From: Planotetraspora silvatica
GTDB lineage: Bacteria; Actinomycetota; Actinomycetes; Streptosporangiales; Streptosporangiaceae
Assembly: GCF_016863315.1 (NCBI RefSeq)
Contig: NZ_BOOQ01000002.1
Location: 1 to 64,000 of the forward strand
Direction: 5' to 3'
Length of the DNA stretch: 64,000 nt
The notes beneath the pieces are model-generated. The model was given only the letters and a program-made list of their open reading frames with translations. It was not told where the DNA came from and did no database searches. The translations under genes were made by a program, and so were the position numbers. Below are positions 1 to 10,693 of the stretch, piece after piece (within the stretch, counting starts at the first letter, position 1; each line of letters begins with the position of its first letter).

Positions 1-378
1 CGGTCATCGCGTCCGCGATCGGACCCACCAGGACCACGCCCGAAACCACGGTCAGACGCGCCAGACCCACGACCGAAACCGCGGTCGGAGGGGGCAGATC
101 CACGGCTGAAGCCACGGTCATCGCGCCCACGCTCAGACCCACCAGGACCACGCCCGAAACCACGATCGGACGCACCGGAACCGCGGCCGAAACCACCGGA
201 CGGCCCAGACCCACGGCTGAAACCGCGGTCGGAGGGGGCAGACCCGCGGCTGAAGCCACGGTCATCGCGCCCACGCTCAGACCCACCAGGACCACGCCCG
301 AAACCACGATCGGACGCGCCAGACCCCCGGCCGAAACCACCGGACGGCCCAGACCCACGGCTGAAACCGCGGTCGTCA
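1..378 (-). repeat. In-frame tandem minisatellite (about 144 bp unit) inside the RGG-rich tail
   Basis: Copies begin with CGGTCATCGC (plus strand) at 1, 115 and 259. The second unit is 144 bp (48 codons). The first is 114 bp and lacks a 30-bp block (10 codons). The third matches the second from 259 to about 376 and then diverges. All length differences are multiples of three, so the reading frame is kept. The unit encodes alternating DRGF(S/G)RG and SGPSGGFGRG segments. Confidence 0.85.
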
Positions 379-830
379 CTCCGGCCACCCCGGTCGTCCT
401 GGCGGCGCTCGCCGCGGTCCGAGCGGGTGTCATCCGGCCGGCCGTACCCGCCGCGAGAACCGCCGCGGTCTGCTCGGAAGGAGTCGTGGTCGCCGCTCCT
501 GAAGCGGTCCCGGTCCCCGCCAGGCCTGCCGTACGAGCCGGAACCGCCCCGGTCGCCTGAGTCGCCGGAGCGGGGGGCTCCGTCCCGGCGGGATCCGGCG
601 TCCGGGCGGTAGCCGGAACCGGCGTCTGAGCGGGAGCCTCCGCGCCTGTCGCCCTGGGGGCGACCCTGAGATCCGCTCCGGAATCCGCCGCCCGATCCGC
701 TTCTGGGCGAGTCTCCCGACCCTCTTCTGGCGTCGCCGGCACCGCGACCGGACCCGCCGGATCCTCCGCGCTGACCGGTGTTCCGGCTTCGACCGCGTCC
801 ATCACCGGACGGGGTAGGCCTGCTGTTCAC
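1..830 (-). CDS. Partial CDS: Arg/Gly/Ser-rich N-terminus, probably of an RluB-type rRNA pseudouridine synthase
   Basis: The reading frame is open from a GTG at 830 to the window edge, so only about 276 N-terminal codons are present. They encode a low-complexity chain of RG, RGG and SGPS-like segments with many Asp and no recognisable fold. The start overlaps the scpB stop (GTGA) and has AGAGGAG just upstream, so the two genes are translationally coupled. In actinobacteria the gene after scpA-scpB is normally a 23S rRNA pseudouridine synthase of the RluB family, often with a long disordered basic N-terminal tail. The assignment rests on that synteny; the catalytic domain lies outside the window. 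The tail would be expected to bind RNA non-specifically. It carries an in-frame DNA repeat (separate entry). Confidence 0.65.
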   Translation of the reverse strand, partial: MNSRPTPSGDGRGRSRNTGQRGGSGGSGRGAGDARRGSGDSPRSGSGGGFRSGSQGRPQGDRRGGSRSDAGSGYRPDAGSRRDGAPRSGDSGDRGGSGSYGRPGGDRDRFRSGDHDSFRADRGGSRGGYGRPDDTRSDRGERRQDDRGGRSDDRGFSRGSGPSGGFGRGSGASDRGFGRGPGGSERGRDDRGFSRGSAPSDRGFSRGSGPSGGFGRGSGASDRGFGRGPGGSERGRDDRGFSRGSAPSDRGFGRGSGASDRGFGRGPGGSDRGRDD

Positions 831-1537
831 TTCTGCTCCTCTAGGGTTTCCACGTTGTCCGGGAGGAAGGGGGCGAGTTCAGGAAGCTCTCCGAGCTCCT
901 TCAGCCCCAGTCTCTCCAGGAAGTAACTGGTCGTCCGGTAAAGCACGGCCTGGCTCTCCGGGTCGACTCCGGCCTCTTCGACGAGGCCTCGCGCGAGCAG
1001 CGTCCGCATGACGCCGTCGCTGCTCACACCGCGAACCGCCGCCACCCTGGCTCGGCTCACCGGTTGCCGGTAGGCCACCACGGCGAGCGTCTCCAGCGCG
1101 GCCTGGGTCAGCCGGGCCTGCTGGCCGTCCCTGACGAACCGCTCCACCAGCGCAGCGCACTCCGCGCGCGTGTAGAAGCGCCAGCCGCCCGCCACTTCCC
1201 GGAGGTCGAAACCCCTTCCGGCGGCGGTGTATTCCGCGGACAGTTCGCGCAGGGCCGCAGTGATCTCGTTCGTCGGACGCTCCAGGACCTGGGCGAGCAT
1301 GACGTCGGCCACGGGCTCGTCGACCACCATGAGGATCGACTCGAGCGCCGCGCCGAGGCTCGGCCCCGTGCCGGCGGGGTCCTGGTCGTCCCCGGGCGTC
1401 GCCGCGGCCTCGTCCGGCTCTTCCAGAACGTTCTCCACCGGGCTCTGGACGTCACCGACCGCGCCGGGAGCGCCGTCGGGCTCGTCCGGCACGTCCGCCT
1501 CGCGGCCGACGGGGTCGGGGGCGTCGCTGCGTTCCAT
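827..1537 (-). CDS. scpB: Segregation and condensation protein B (ScpB)
   Basis: ScpB is the winged-helix partner of the SMC-ScpA condensin complex used in chromosome organisation and segregation. The family region begins near SLGAALESILMVVDEPV and runs through AAYRQPVSRA-type winged-helix segments (LTQAALETLAVVAYRQPVSR) to a GLKELGELPELAPFLP tail, as in other ScpB proteins. An acidic, proline-rich stretch of about 65 residues precedes it and is not conserved. I placed the start at ATG 1537 because GAGGAG lies directly upstream; the frame also has possible starts at 1579 and GTG 1621 (264 aa). The stop overlaps the next gene. It lies 217 bp downstream of scpA on the same strand, and this gap contains a short direct repeat of GGGTGAGCC-type sequence. 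Confidence 0.92.
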   Translation of the reverse strand: MERSDAPDPVGREADVPDEPDGAPGAVGDVQSPVENVLEEPDEAAATPGDDQDPAGTGPSLGAALESILMVVDEPVADVMLAQVLERPTNEITAALRELSAEYTAAGRGFDLREVAGGWRFYTRAECAALVERFVRDGQQARLTQAALETLAVVAYRQPVSRARVAAVRGVSSDGVMRTLLARGLVEEAGVDPESQAVLYRTTSYFLERLGLKELGELPELAPFLPDNVETLEEQK

Positions 1538-1754
1538 AGCTCCTCGTTCGTCGTTCCGGAGGTCCGCCGTGTTCATGTTCATCGTGCCGCGGCCGGCCCT
1601 GATCATCCTGCCGTGGCTCACCCTCGTCGTTCCTGTCGTGGGCTCACCCTGATCATCATGCGGCGCGTCCTGTGCTCATCGTGCCGGAGGATCGCCGTGG
1701 TCGTCGTCCCGCGGAGCCGGTGCGGAGCCCACACGTGCGCCCGATCCTCCCGGG

Positions 1755-2624
1755 TCATTCATCCGGCCCGCCGGCGGCCTTGTCGTCCCCGGCTTCGCCG
1801 GTGCCGCCGCCCTTGCCCTCGTCGTAGTCGTCCCCGACGGAGACGTCACCGTCGTCGGCGCCCGTCCACGTCACGTAGAGGTCGCCCAGGGGCTCGAGTT
1901 GCTCGAAGGAGACCGCGGCCTCCCGGAAGAGCTCCAGGACGGCCAGGAAGCGGGCGACGGTCTCCCACGTCCCCGCGGAGTCGGCCGTCAGGGCCCGGAA
2001 GGTCGCCTTCTTCACCCGCCTCAGCCGCTCGACAAGGATAGCGGCCTGCTCGCGCACGCTGGCGAGCGGTTGGTACATGTGGCTCACCGAGACGGACGGC
2101 GGCTCCTTGGGCGTGAACGCCCTCGCCGCGATCTTCGCCAGCTGCTCGGGCCCGATGCCGAGGACGAGCTCGGGCAACAGGTCGGCGAACCGTTTCTCCA
2201 GGGGCACGGCACGCGGGAAACGCAGTGCCTCCTCCGCCATCCGGCCAGAGAAGATCTTGGCGACCTCCTTGTACGCCCGGTACTGGAGAAGGCGGGCGAA
2301 CAGCAGGTCACGGGCCTCGAGGAGGGCGAGGTCCTCCTCGTCCTCCACCTCGCCGGTGGGCAGGAGCCTGGCCGCCTTCAGGTCGAGCAGCGTCGCCGCG
2401 ACCAGAAGGAAGTGGCTGGTCTGGTCGAGGTCCCACTCCGGGCCCCGTGACCGGATGTACGCGATGAACTCGTCGGTGACCTTGTGCAGGGACACCTCGG
2501 TGATGTCGAGCTTGTGCTTGGAGATCAGGCCGAGCAGCAGGTCGAACGGGCCCTCGAAGACGTCCAGATGCACCTGGAAGCCTTCCTGCGCCGGGCTCTC
2601 CCGCTCGGTCTCCTGCTCGATCAC
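1755..2624 (-). CDS. scpA: Segregation and condensation protein A (ScpA)
   Basis: ScpA is the kleisin subunit that bridges SMC heads and binds ScpB. The product (289 aa from GTG 2624) has the characteristic N-terminal FEGPFDLLLGLISKHKLDIT motif that contacts SMC, a helical middle region (LLDLKAARLLP, ARDLLFARLLQYRAYKEVA) and a C-terminal winged-helix part (ATFRALTADSAGTWETVARFLAVLEL). It ends in a non-conserved acidic, Gly-rich tail. The frame stays open upstream to 2783, but the extra residues resemble no ScpA and fall in AT-rich intergenic DNA. GTG 2624 has GAGGGAC about 10 bp upstream. Expected partner genes are scpB (downstream) and parA (here displaced to 7.1 kb). Confidence 0.93.
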   Translation of the reverse strand: MIEQETERESPAQEGFQVHLDVFEGPFDLLLGLISKHKLDITEVSLHKVTDEFIAYIRSRGPEWDLDQTSHFLLVAATLLDLKAARLLPTGEVEDEEDLALLEARDLLFARLLQYRAYKEVAKIFSGRMAEEALRFPRAVPLEKRFADLLPELVLGIGPEQLAKIAARAFTPKEPPSVSVSHMYQPLASVREQAAILVERLRRVKKATFRALTADSAGTWETVARFLAVLELFREAAVSFEQLEPLGDLYVTWTGADDGDVSVGDDYDEGKGGGTGEAGDDKAAGGPDE

Positions 2625-3016
2625 GCTCTCATTGTCCCTCACACGGGGGACCGCTGCCGGAGGCCTGGGGAATCCGCCTCCACGGCCTGCGACGGCCGAA
2701 CAAGTCCCCTTTCCCCGACTAACAACTCCATACGGGTTATTCAGACATCCCGTTGCCGGATAAAAAAGACCAGAACTCGCCAAATCCGGCGCATTGACGA
2801 ACTTATACGGGCCGTAAATCGGTAGTACGCCCCCTTAATCGACAAACCAGGAGTGACATCCTCTTGTAATGAATTAGTGCTTGTGACTCAAGTATAGGAA
2901 TCAAGGGCACCATTCCCCACGGAAAGCGTCGAGCAAACTCGAAGAATTTGGACAATTTCTCATCGTTGACGAACCCATTTATGCCCTGTTAACGAAGAAG
3001 GCGCATTGTCGCGACT
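2625..3016. other. AT-rich intergenic region upstream of scpA and of the collagen-like gene
   Basis: About 390 bp clearly richer in A+T than its surroundings, especially 2760-3010, lying between the divergent scpA and collagen-like genes. It should hold both promoters. A TTGACG at 2966-2971 is a possible -35 for the plus-strand gene, but I see no convincing -10. No ORF or structured RNA was recognised. The base composition suggests a recently acquired or rearranged segment. Confidence 0.5.
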
Positions 3017-4318
3017 ATGGCCGGGTACCCCTTGTTCGCAGCCGCTGTAGCGGTTCATGGATTTGATTCTCTCGAATCACGAACGACATGGAATGCGATG
3101 ACTTCTAGTAGTTACAGGCGCGCTTCCACTCCTGGTTCCGGTAGGAGCATCCGGGTGTTGGGGGTCGCGACGACGGCAATCGGCGCCATTCTGGCTCTCT
3201 CCTGCCAGACGCCGGCGAGTGCCGTAATCGGGGCGAAAAGCGCGACTTCCCTCCAGTCACGAGGTGACTTCGACAACCCTCGCGCGGCGCGCAACGTCAT
3301 TCGTATTGCCGAAAGTTCACGGCATCTGACCCGAATGCTCGACGACGAAGACGACGGATGCCACGGACGGCGCTGCAGGGGCGGCGACGGTTTCGACGGC
3401 GGCGGCGGAGCGAGAGGCCCGCAGGGCCCGCCCGGGCCGCGCGGCCCCGGCGGTCCGCAGGGTCCTGGCGGCCCGCCCGGCTCCACCGGCCCGGCGGGTC
3501 CTGCCGGAACACCCGGAGCGACCGGCGCCACCGGCCCCCAGGGTCCCGCCGGTCCTGCCGGCGGCCCTCCCGGACCTCAGGGCCCCGCCGGACCGGCAGG
3601 CGCCCAGGGGCCCGCGGGCACACCGGGCGCCACAGGACCGGCAGGCCCTGCAGGCGCTCAGGGACCCGCCGGACCAGCGGGTGCGATCGGCGCGACGGGT
3701 GCCCAAGGCCCCGCCGGACCCGCGGGCGCCCAGGGCCTCGTCGGACCAGCCGGGCCTCAGGGGGCCGCGGGTCCCGCGGGTGCGACCGGCGCCACCGGCG
3801 CGACAGGCGCTCAAGGGCTTGTCGGACCAGCGGGCCCCGCGGGTGCGACCGGAGCGACAGGTGCGACCGGAGCCGCCGGAGCGACGGGCGCTCAAGGACC
3901 TGTCGGGCCGGCCGGACCCCAGGGCGTCGCCGGACCTCAGGGCCCGCTCGCGCCGCCGGCCAGCGTCGACACGACATTCCTGCTGCTGAGCAAGTTCATC
4001 GCGTCCGTCCAGAACGACGGCCGGACGTTCGTCCGCGACCCGCGTACGGATCCGCTCTGGCATGACCTTTCCACTCTGCCGGGGTACCCCCCGTCGGGCG
4101 CGCGCTCGGTCGGCACGACAGTGATCCTCGACGGTGTCGGCATCGCGTTCCTGCACGTGACGGTGGAGACAGCGACGGGCGGGATCTTCCAGACGGCGTG
4201 TAACGTCGGCATTCCGCTCCCACTCGGCGGGTTTCTCGCGCCAGGACAGCCTCTCGGGCCTCCGGCCTACCCGGCGAACTGCACGGCGTGGGTGGATCAC
4301 ACACCGCCGAACAACTGA
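3017..4318 (+). CDS. Secreted collagen-like (Gly-X-Y repeat) protein
   Basis: The product is up to 433 aa. A signal peptide is visible if translation starts at ATG 3098 (Arg-rich start, hydrophobic core [12 protein letters not shown], cleavage after TPASA). ATG 3017 gives a longer N-terminus, and neither has a strong ribosome site. After a short acidic/Cys segment ([12 protein letters not shown]) comes a collagen-like region of about 190 residues, made of GPQ, GPA, GAT and GAQ triplets. The register breaks once, where an extra Gly is inserted ([10 protein letters not shown]). A C-terminal domain of about 110 residues with two Cys follows; I do not recognise it, but such domains often trimerise the helix. 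Bacterial collagen-like proteins are usually exported surface or adhesion proteins. No sortase motif or C-terminal membrane anchor is seen. A strong hairpin terminator follows. Confidence 0.85.
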   Translation: MAGYPLFAAAVAVHGFDSLESRTTWNAMTSSSYRRASTPGSGRSIRVLGVATTAIGAILALSCQTPASAVIGAKSATSLQSRGDFDNPRAARNVIRIAESSRHLTRMLDDEDDGCHGRRCRGGDGFDGGGGARGPQGPPGPRGPGGPQGPGGPPGSTGPAGPAGTPGATGATGPQGPAGPAGGPPGPQGPAGPAGAQGPAGTPGATGPAGPAGAQGPAGPAGAIGATGAQGPAGPAGAQGLVGPAGPQGAAGPAGATGATGATGAQGLVGPAGPAGATGATGATGAAGATGAQGPVGPAGPQGVAGPQGPLAPPASVDTTFLLLSKFIASVQNDGRTFVRDPRTDPLWHDLSTLPGYPPSGARSVGTTVILDGVGIAFLHVTVETATGGIFQTACNVGIPLPLGGFLAPGQPLGPPAYPANCTAWVDHTPPNN

Positions 4319-4349
4319 GTTCGCGGAAAGACATTCGCGGAAAGACAAC

Positions 4350-4385
4350 GAGTGCCGTGCCGGGCTGCCGCCCGGCACGGCACTC
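4350..4385 (+). terminator. Hairpin terminator of the collagen-like gene
   Basis: A perfect 16-bp inverted repeat, GAGTGCCGTGCCGGGC, with a TGCC loop, 31 bp after the stop codon. There is no long T-run, as is usual in actinobacteria. A 14-bp tandem duplication (TTCGCGGAAAGACA, 4320-4347) sits just before it. Confidence 0.8.
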
Positions 4386-4486
4386 GCCGTTTCACGACAC
4401 CGTTTCCACGGCGAATCCGCGGTCGACGGTGAATCACGACGCCGGCGGAAACCCGGGGACGGCGATCTCCGGAGGAACCGGGTCGC

Positions 4487-4852
4487 TCACGCCGTTTGGG
4501 CGGGAAGGTTCTCGCGCGCCCAGCGGGCGACCTGGTCCAGCGCGGGCATCAGCGCCTGGCCCCGCTCGGTCAGCTCGTACGACACCGTGACGGGCGGTCC
4601 CTCACAGACGGTGCGCGTGACGAGTCCCTCCTCGGCCAACTCCGACAGACGGTCGGAGAGCACCGAATCGCTCACTCCCCCGATCGCACGCGACAGCTCG
4701 CGGAATCCGGCGGGACCCGGCCGAAGGCAGCCCAGCACCACGGCGGTCCAGCGCTTCCCCAGAACCGAGAAGGCTCGCGTCAACGCGGCATCACCGCGCT
4801 CACAGCACTCCACCTCGGCGGGTGAGGGGGGTTCGGACGTCACGGAGGCCAT
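4487..4852 (-). CDS. HxlR-family transcriptional regulator
   Basis: A 121-residue winged-helix regulator. The HxlR signature is clear: an N-terminal Cys (EVECCERGDAAL), the FSVLGKRWTAVVLGCL helix, the FRELSRAIGGVSDSVLSDRL recognition region, EEGLVTRTV, and the wing VTVSYELTERGQALMPAL. Several HxlR proteins sense electrophiles or redox state through the N-terminal Cys; whether this one does is unknown. It is divergent from an NDH-2-like flavoprotein gene with an 84-bp shared promoter region, so regulation of that gene and of itself is the likely role. Confidence 0.9.
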   Translation of the reverse strand: MASVTSEPPSPAEVECCERGDAALTRAFSVLGKRWTAVVLGCLRPGPAGFRELSRAIGGVSDSVLSDRLSELAEEGLVTRTVCEGPPVTVSYELTERGQALMPALDQVARWARENLPAQTA

Positions 4853-4882
4853 CCTAGCCGGTTGCTTGCCACTTCGACTTTC

Positions 4883-4893
4883 CTAGCTGCTAG
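4883..4893. promoter_or_regulatory. Candidate operator between the HxlR regulator and the flavoprotein gene
   Basis: A perfect palindrome, CTAGC-T-GCTAG, lies midway in the divergent promoter region, flanked by the near-repeats CTTCGACTT and GTCTTCGC. Its position fits a site through which the HxlR protein could control both genes; binding is inferred. Confidence 0.4.
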
Positions 4894-4936
4894 TCTTCGC
4901 ATGGTCACCCGTAAATACCGAGTTAGGACAACCGTA

Positions 4937-6061
4937 ATGACCGACAACACCGGCGGGCGCCCGAGCGTCGTCATCGTGGGCGGCGGATACGGCGGGGTCA
5001 ACGCCGCCAAGGGCCTCGACGACGTCGCCGACGTGACCCTCGTGGACGCCAGCGAGATCTTCGTCCACAACGTCGCGGCATGGCGCGCCCTGGTCGAGCC
5101 CGTCTGGCTGGACCAGATCTTCATGCCCTACGACCGCCTGCTGACCCACGGGCGGTTCCTGCACGATCGCGCCGTGACCGTCGACGGCCGGCGCGTCACC
5201 CTGGCCTCCGGGAAGGAACTCGAGCCCGACTACCTGATCCTGGCGACCGGCTCGTCCTACCCCTTCCCCGCCAAGACCGACGCGCCGGATGCGGAGACGG
5301 CGAAGGCGAGGTTCCGGGGAGCGCACGAGGAACTCCTGCGCGCCGGGCGGGTGCTGCTGGTCGGCGCCGGCCCCACCGGCCTGGAGCTCGCGGGTGAGAT
5401 CAAGGCGTTCTTCCCCGACAAACACGTGACGATCGTCGACATCGCATCCGACGTACTGCCCGGCCCGTTCGACCAGTCGCTTCGCGACGATCTCCGGCGC
5501 CAACTGGACGAGATCGGCGTCGAGGTCAAGCTCGGCAGCCGCCTGAGGGAGCTGCCGGACACCGCCCCCGCCACGTTCGGCGAGATCACGATCGCCACGG
5601 AGGACGGCGACAAGCTGACGGCGGACATCTGGTTCCGCTGCTTCGGCCTCACCCCGGAGTCGGGCTACCTGACGGGCTCCCTCGCCGAGACACGCGACGA
5701 GAGGGGCTACCTCCGCGTCGACGGGCACCTGCAGGTGATCGGGCACGACCGCGTTTACGCACTCGGCGACATCACCGACGCCGACCGCAACACGGCCGGT
5801 GGCGCGACCTACCAGGCGCAGCTGCTCGCGGCGAACCTCCGGACGCTGATCACCGGCGAGGGTGAGCTCGGCACGTGGCAACCGCTCCCGCCCATCATCG
5901 TCGTGCCGCTCGGCCCGGAGAAGGGTGCCAGCTGGATTCCCGGCGAGGACGGCGTCGCGAAGCTGGCCGGACCCGACGTGACCGCTGCGGTGAAGGGCAG
6001 CGCCATGCTGGTGGGCAACTACAGCGCGCTGTTCGACGGCCCCGGCGGCACGCAGTCCTGA
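4937..6061 (+). CDS. NDH-2/FSP1-like NAD(P)H-dependent FAD oxidoreductase
   Basis: A 374-residue pyridine-nucleotide-disulfide-type flavoprotein. The FAD Rossmann motif VVIVGGGYGGVNAAKGL is at the N-terminus, a second Rossmann motif for NAD(P)H (VLLVGAGPTGLELAGEI) is near residue 145, and the FAD-binding VYALGDITD motif is near residue 275. The redox-active CxxC of disulfide reductases is absent. It therefore resembles type II NADH dehydrogenases and ferroptosis-suppressor-like (AIFM2) quinone reductases. ATG 4937 is chosen because AGGAC lies 8 bp upstream and the Rossmann motif follows at the usual distance. Divergent from an HxlR repressor, it may be induced by quinones or electrophiles. 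Confidence 0.82.
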   Translation: MTDNTGGRPSVVIVGGGYGGVNAAKGLDDVADVTLVDASEIFVHNVAAWRALVEPVWLDQIFMPYDRLLTHGRFLHDRAVTVDGRRVTLASGKELEPDYLILATGSSYPFPAKTDAPDAETAKARFRGAHEELLRAGRVLLVGAGPTGLELAGEIKAFFPDKHVTIVDIASDVLPGPFDQSLRDDLRRQLDEIGVEVKLGSRLRELPDTAPATFGEITIATEDGDKLTADIWFRCFGLTPESGYLTGSLAETRDERGYLRVDGHLQVIGHDRVYALGDITDADRNTAGGATYQAQLLAANLRTLITGEGELGTWQPLPPIIVVPLGPEKGASWIPGEDGVAKLAGPDVTAAVKGSAMLVGNYSALFDGPGGTQS

Positions 6062-6068
6062 TCAAGCC

Positions 6069-6111
6069 GCTCAGGAGGACCGGGCCGCCATGGCGGCATG
6101 CGCTCCTGAGC
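6069..6111. terminator. Branched hairpin terminator between convergent genes
   Basis: The outer stem GCTCAGGAG/CTCCTGAGC (6069-6077 with 6103-6111) encloses a second perfect palindrome, GCCGCCATGGCGGC (6084-6097). It lies just after the flavoprotein stop and could serve both convergent genes. Confidence 0.6.
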
Positions 6112-6277
6112 GAACCGCTCCGTACGGCCGTGCCCGGCATTCGGTGACGTAGCCCGCGGAGCGCCGGGCAGAGGTGCTCCGCTCATGGGGCGCCTCGGCC
6201 CGGGCAGGGCCGGCCGAGCCAGGCAGGACCCGACACGCGTACGGTCCCGATGCGGGGGCTCGGAACCGGGCGTGACG

Positions 6278-7171
6278 TCAGACCCGCGAAGGCCACCGGA
6301 CGAGCAGCTCACGAGCCAGCTCGCGGTAGGCGGTGGCACCCATGGAACCCGGGTCGAACTGGGTGATGGGCTCGCCGGCCAGGGTGGCGTCGGGGAACCG
6401 CACCGTCCGGTTGATGACGGTGTGGAAGACCTTGTCGCCGAAGCCCTGCATGATCGTCTGCAGCACTTCCCGCGCGTGCAGCGTCCGCGGGTCGTACATC
6501 GTCGCCAGCAGGCCGTCGATCTCGAGGTCCTTGTTCAGACGCTCCTGCACCTTGCCGATCGACTCCATCAGCAACGCGACGCCGCGCAGCGCGAAGAACT
6601 CGCACTCCAGCGGGATCATCACGCTGTCCGCGCAGGTCAGCGCGTTCACGGTGAGCAGGCCAAGGGACGGCTGGCAGTCGATGAGGATGATGTCGTAGTG
6701 CGGCAGGAGCGGCTCGAGCGACCGCTGCAGCGCGTACTCGCGCGCCACCTCGTTCACGAGCCTGATCTCCGCGCCGGACAGGAAGATGTTGCTCGGCAGC
6801 AGATCCATGCCCTCGACGGAGGTCTTGAGCAGCACGTCGTCGACCGTGACGTCCGGCTCCTCCATGATGAGGTCGTACATGGTCGACTCCAGCGGCCGCG
6901 GGTCGATGCCGAGCCCGACCGACAGGGCGCCCTGGGGGTCGAAGTCCACGAGCAGCACCCGCTGGCCCACCTCGGCCAGCGCGGCGCCCAGGTTGATCGT
7001 GGTGGTCGTCTTGCCGACGCCGCCCTTCTGGTTCACCATGGCGACGATCCGCGCGGGACCGTGCGTCTCCGGCGCTATCGGCTCCGGGAATACGGGGCGG
7101 GGGCGACCGGTCGGCCCGATCTCACCGCCGGGATTCCCCGCGGTCCACGTCGCATCTGTGGTCGCAGTCAA
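6278..7171 (-). CDS. ParA/Soj-family chromosome-partitioning ATPase
   Basis: A 297-residue deviant-Walker ATPase. KGGVGKTTTTINLG at residues 49-62 is the signature P-loop with its extra Lys. DFDPQGALSVGLG (Walker A') and IILIDCQPSLGLLTVNAL (Walker B region) follow. I chose TTG 7171 because AGGGAGG lies 8 bp upstream; the longer frame to 7270 has no such signal. This is the ParA paralogue usually found immediately upstream of scpA-scpB in actinobacteria, not the parAB pair near the origin; no ParB gene is adjacent. Here 4.5 kb of plus-strand genes separates it from scpA. It follows xerD on the same strand. Confidence 0.88.
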   Translation of the reverse strand: MTATTDATWTAGNPGGEIGPTGRPRPVFPEPIAPETHGPARIVAMVNQKGGVGKTTTTINLGAALAEVGQRVLLVDFDPQGALSVGLGIDPRPLESTMYDLIMEEPDVTVDDVLLKTSVEGMDLLPSNIFLSGAEIRLVNEVAREYALQRSLEPLLPHYDIILIDCQPSLGLLTVNALTCADSVMIPLECEFFALRGVALLMESIGKVQERLNKDLEIDGLLATMYDPRTLHAREVLQTIMQGFGDKVFHTVINRTVRFPDATLAGEPITQFDPGSMGATAYRELARELLVRWPSRV

Positions 7172-7293
7172 CTGACGAACCTCCCTGATGGACCGAACCT
7201 GATCGAATTTAGAGCGTAGGACCCCATGCGGCAAGGCGGCGCGCCAGGGGCCCGCGATATTCAACGCCATATTGTGCGCGGAACCAAATGCGT

Positions 7294-8208
7294 TCAGTGC
7301 CGCGCCCGGGGATGGGCGGCGGCGTAGACCTCGCGGAGCCTGTCGACCGTCACAAGTGTGTACACCTGCGTCGTGGTGACCGACGCGTGGCCCAGCAACT
7401 CTTGGACAACCCTAACGTCGGCGCCTCCGTCAAGGAGGTGGGTTGCGAATGAATGCCGCAACATATGCGGAGAAACACCAGAAAGGCCCGCCCGCTCCGC
7501 CGCCGCCTGGAGGACCTCCCAGGCGCCCTGACGGGTCAGCCTGCCCCCCCGGGCGTTGAGGAACAGCGCGGGCGTCCCCCGGCCGTGAGCGGCGATCTGG
7601 GGCCTCGCCCGGACCATGTAGGCGTCCAGGGCCCCCCGGGCGAACCGGCCCAGCGGGACGATCCTCGATCTGCCGCCCTTGCCGCGCAGCCGCACCTGGT
7701 CGTGATCGGGCTCCTCGCGCGGGGAGACGTCGTCGACGGCCAGCCCGACCGCCTCGGAGATCCGCGCGCCCGTGCCGTACAGGACCTCCAGGAGCGCGCG
7801 GTTGCGCAGGGTCAGCGGCGCGTCCTCCGGGCCCGAGGCCGCGATGAGCAGCTCCACGTCCGCCACCGTGATCGCCTTCGGCAGCCTGCGCAGCTGCCGC
7901 GGCGGCCGGACCTCGTGCGCGGGGTCGTGACCGGTCACGCCCTCACGGACCGCGAAGCGGTGCAGGCCGCGCACCGCCGAGACCGCCCGGGCCGCCGAAC
8001 TGGCGACCAGGGCGGGGTGCTCCGCGTCGCCCTCCCGCAGCGAGGCGAGGAAGGCGACCACGTCGGACTCGGTGATCTGAGAGAAGGACCCGACCCCCTG
8101 CGCCGCGAGATGATCGAGGTAGCGGCGCAGGTCACGGCGGTAGGAAGCGAGCGTGTTGGCAGCCAGACCCCGCTCCACCGCCAGGTGCGCGAGGTAGCTG
8201 GACAGCAC
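7294..8208 (-). CDS. xerD: Site-specific tyrosine recombinase XerD
   Basis: XerD, with XerC, resolves chromosome dimers at dif. The 304-residue product has the N-terminal SAM-like core-binding domain ([20 protein letters not shown]). All catalytic residues are visible: Arg149 (GTGARISE), Lys177 (RGKGGR), His248 and Arg251 ([12 protein letters not shown]), His274 (LLGHAS) and nucleophile Tyr283 (TTTQVYT). It starts at GTG 8208, 36 bp downstream of the Nudix gene; AGGGGG further upstream might permit an earlier non-standard start. Full-length and intact, it belongs to the conserved pyrG-nudix-xerD-parA order, so it is a housekeeping enzyme and not a phage integrase. Confidence 0.94.
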   Translation of the reverse strand: MLSSYLAHLAVERGLAANTLASYRRDLRRYLDHLAAQGVGSFSQITESDVVAFLASLREGDAEHPALVASSAARAVSAVRGLHRFAVREGVTGHDPAHEVRPPRQLRRLPKAITVADVELLIAASGPEDAPLTLRNRALLEVLYGTGARISEAVGLAVDDVSPREEPDHDQVRLRGKGGRSRIVPLGRFARGALDAYMVRARPQIAAHGRGTPALFLNARGGRLTRQGAWEVLQAAAERAGLSGVSPHMLRHSFATHLLDGGADVRVVQELLGHASVTTTQVYTLVTVDRLREVYAAAHPRARH

Positions 8209-8243
8209 CGCCTCCGGCTCGCTCAGGACGTCCCCCTACGGAC

Positions 8244-10636
<2,393 letters not shown>

Positions 10637-10693
10637 CTACGTGCGCGAACCCACCATGGTCAAGGGCGCGACCAGGAGGTACCTTGTCCCGTT

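Noticed and set aside
1640-1665. Another copy of the GATCATGC box near CTGATCATCATGCGG
   Set aside because: Only a short partial match, no 53-bp partners, and it lies in a direct repeat upstream of scpB.
7294-8208. Phage or integrative-element integrase
   Set aside because: Length, motifs and the pyrG-nudix-xerD-parA context identify the housekeeping XerD; no attachment-site repeats or phage genes nearby.
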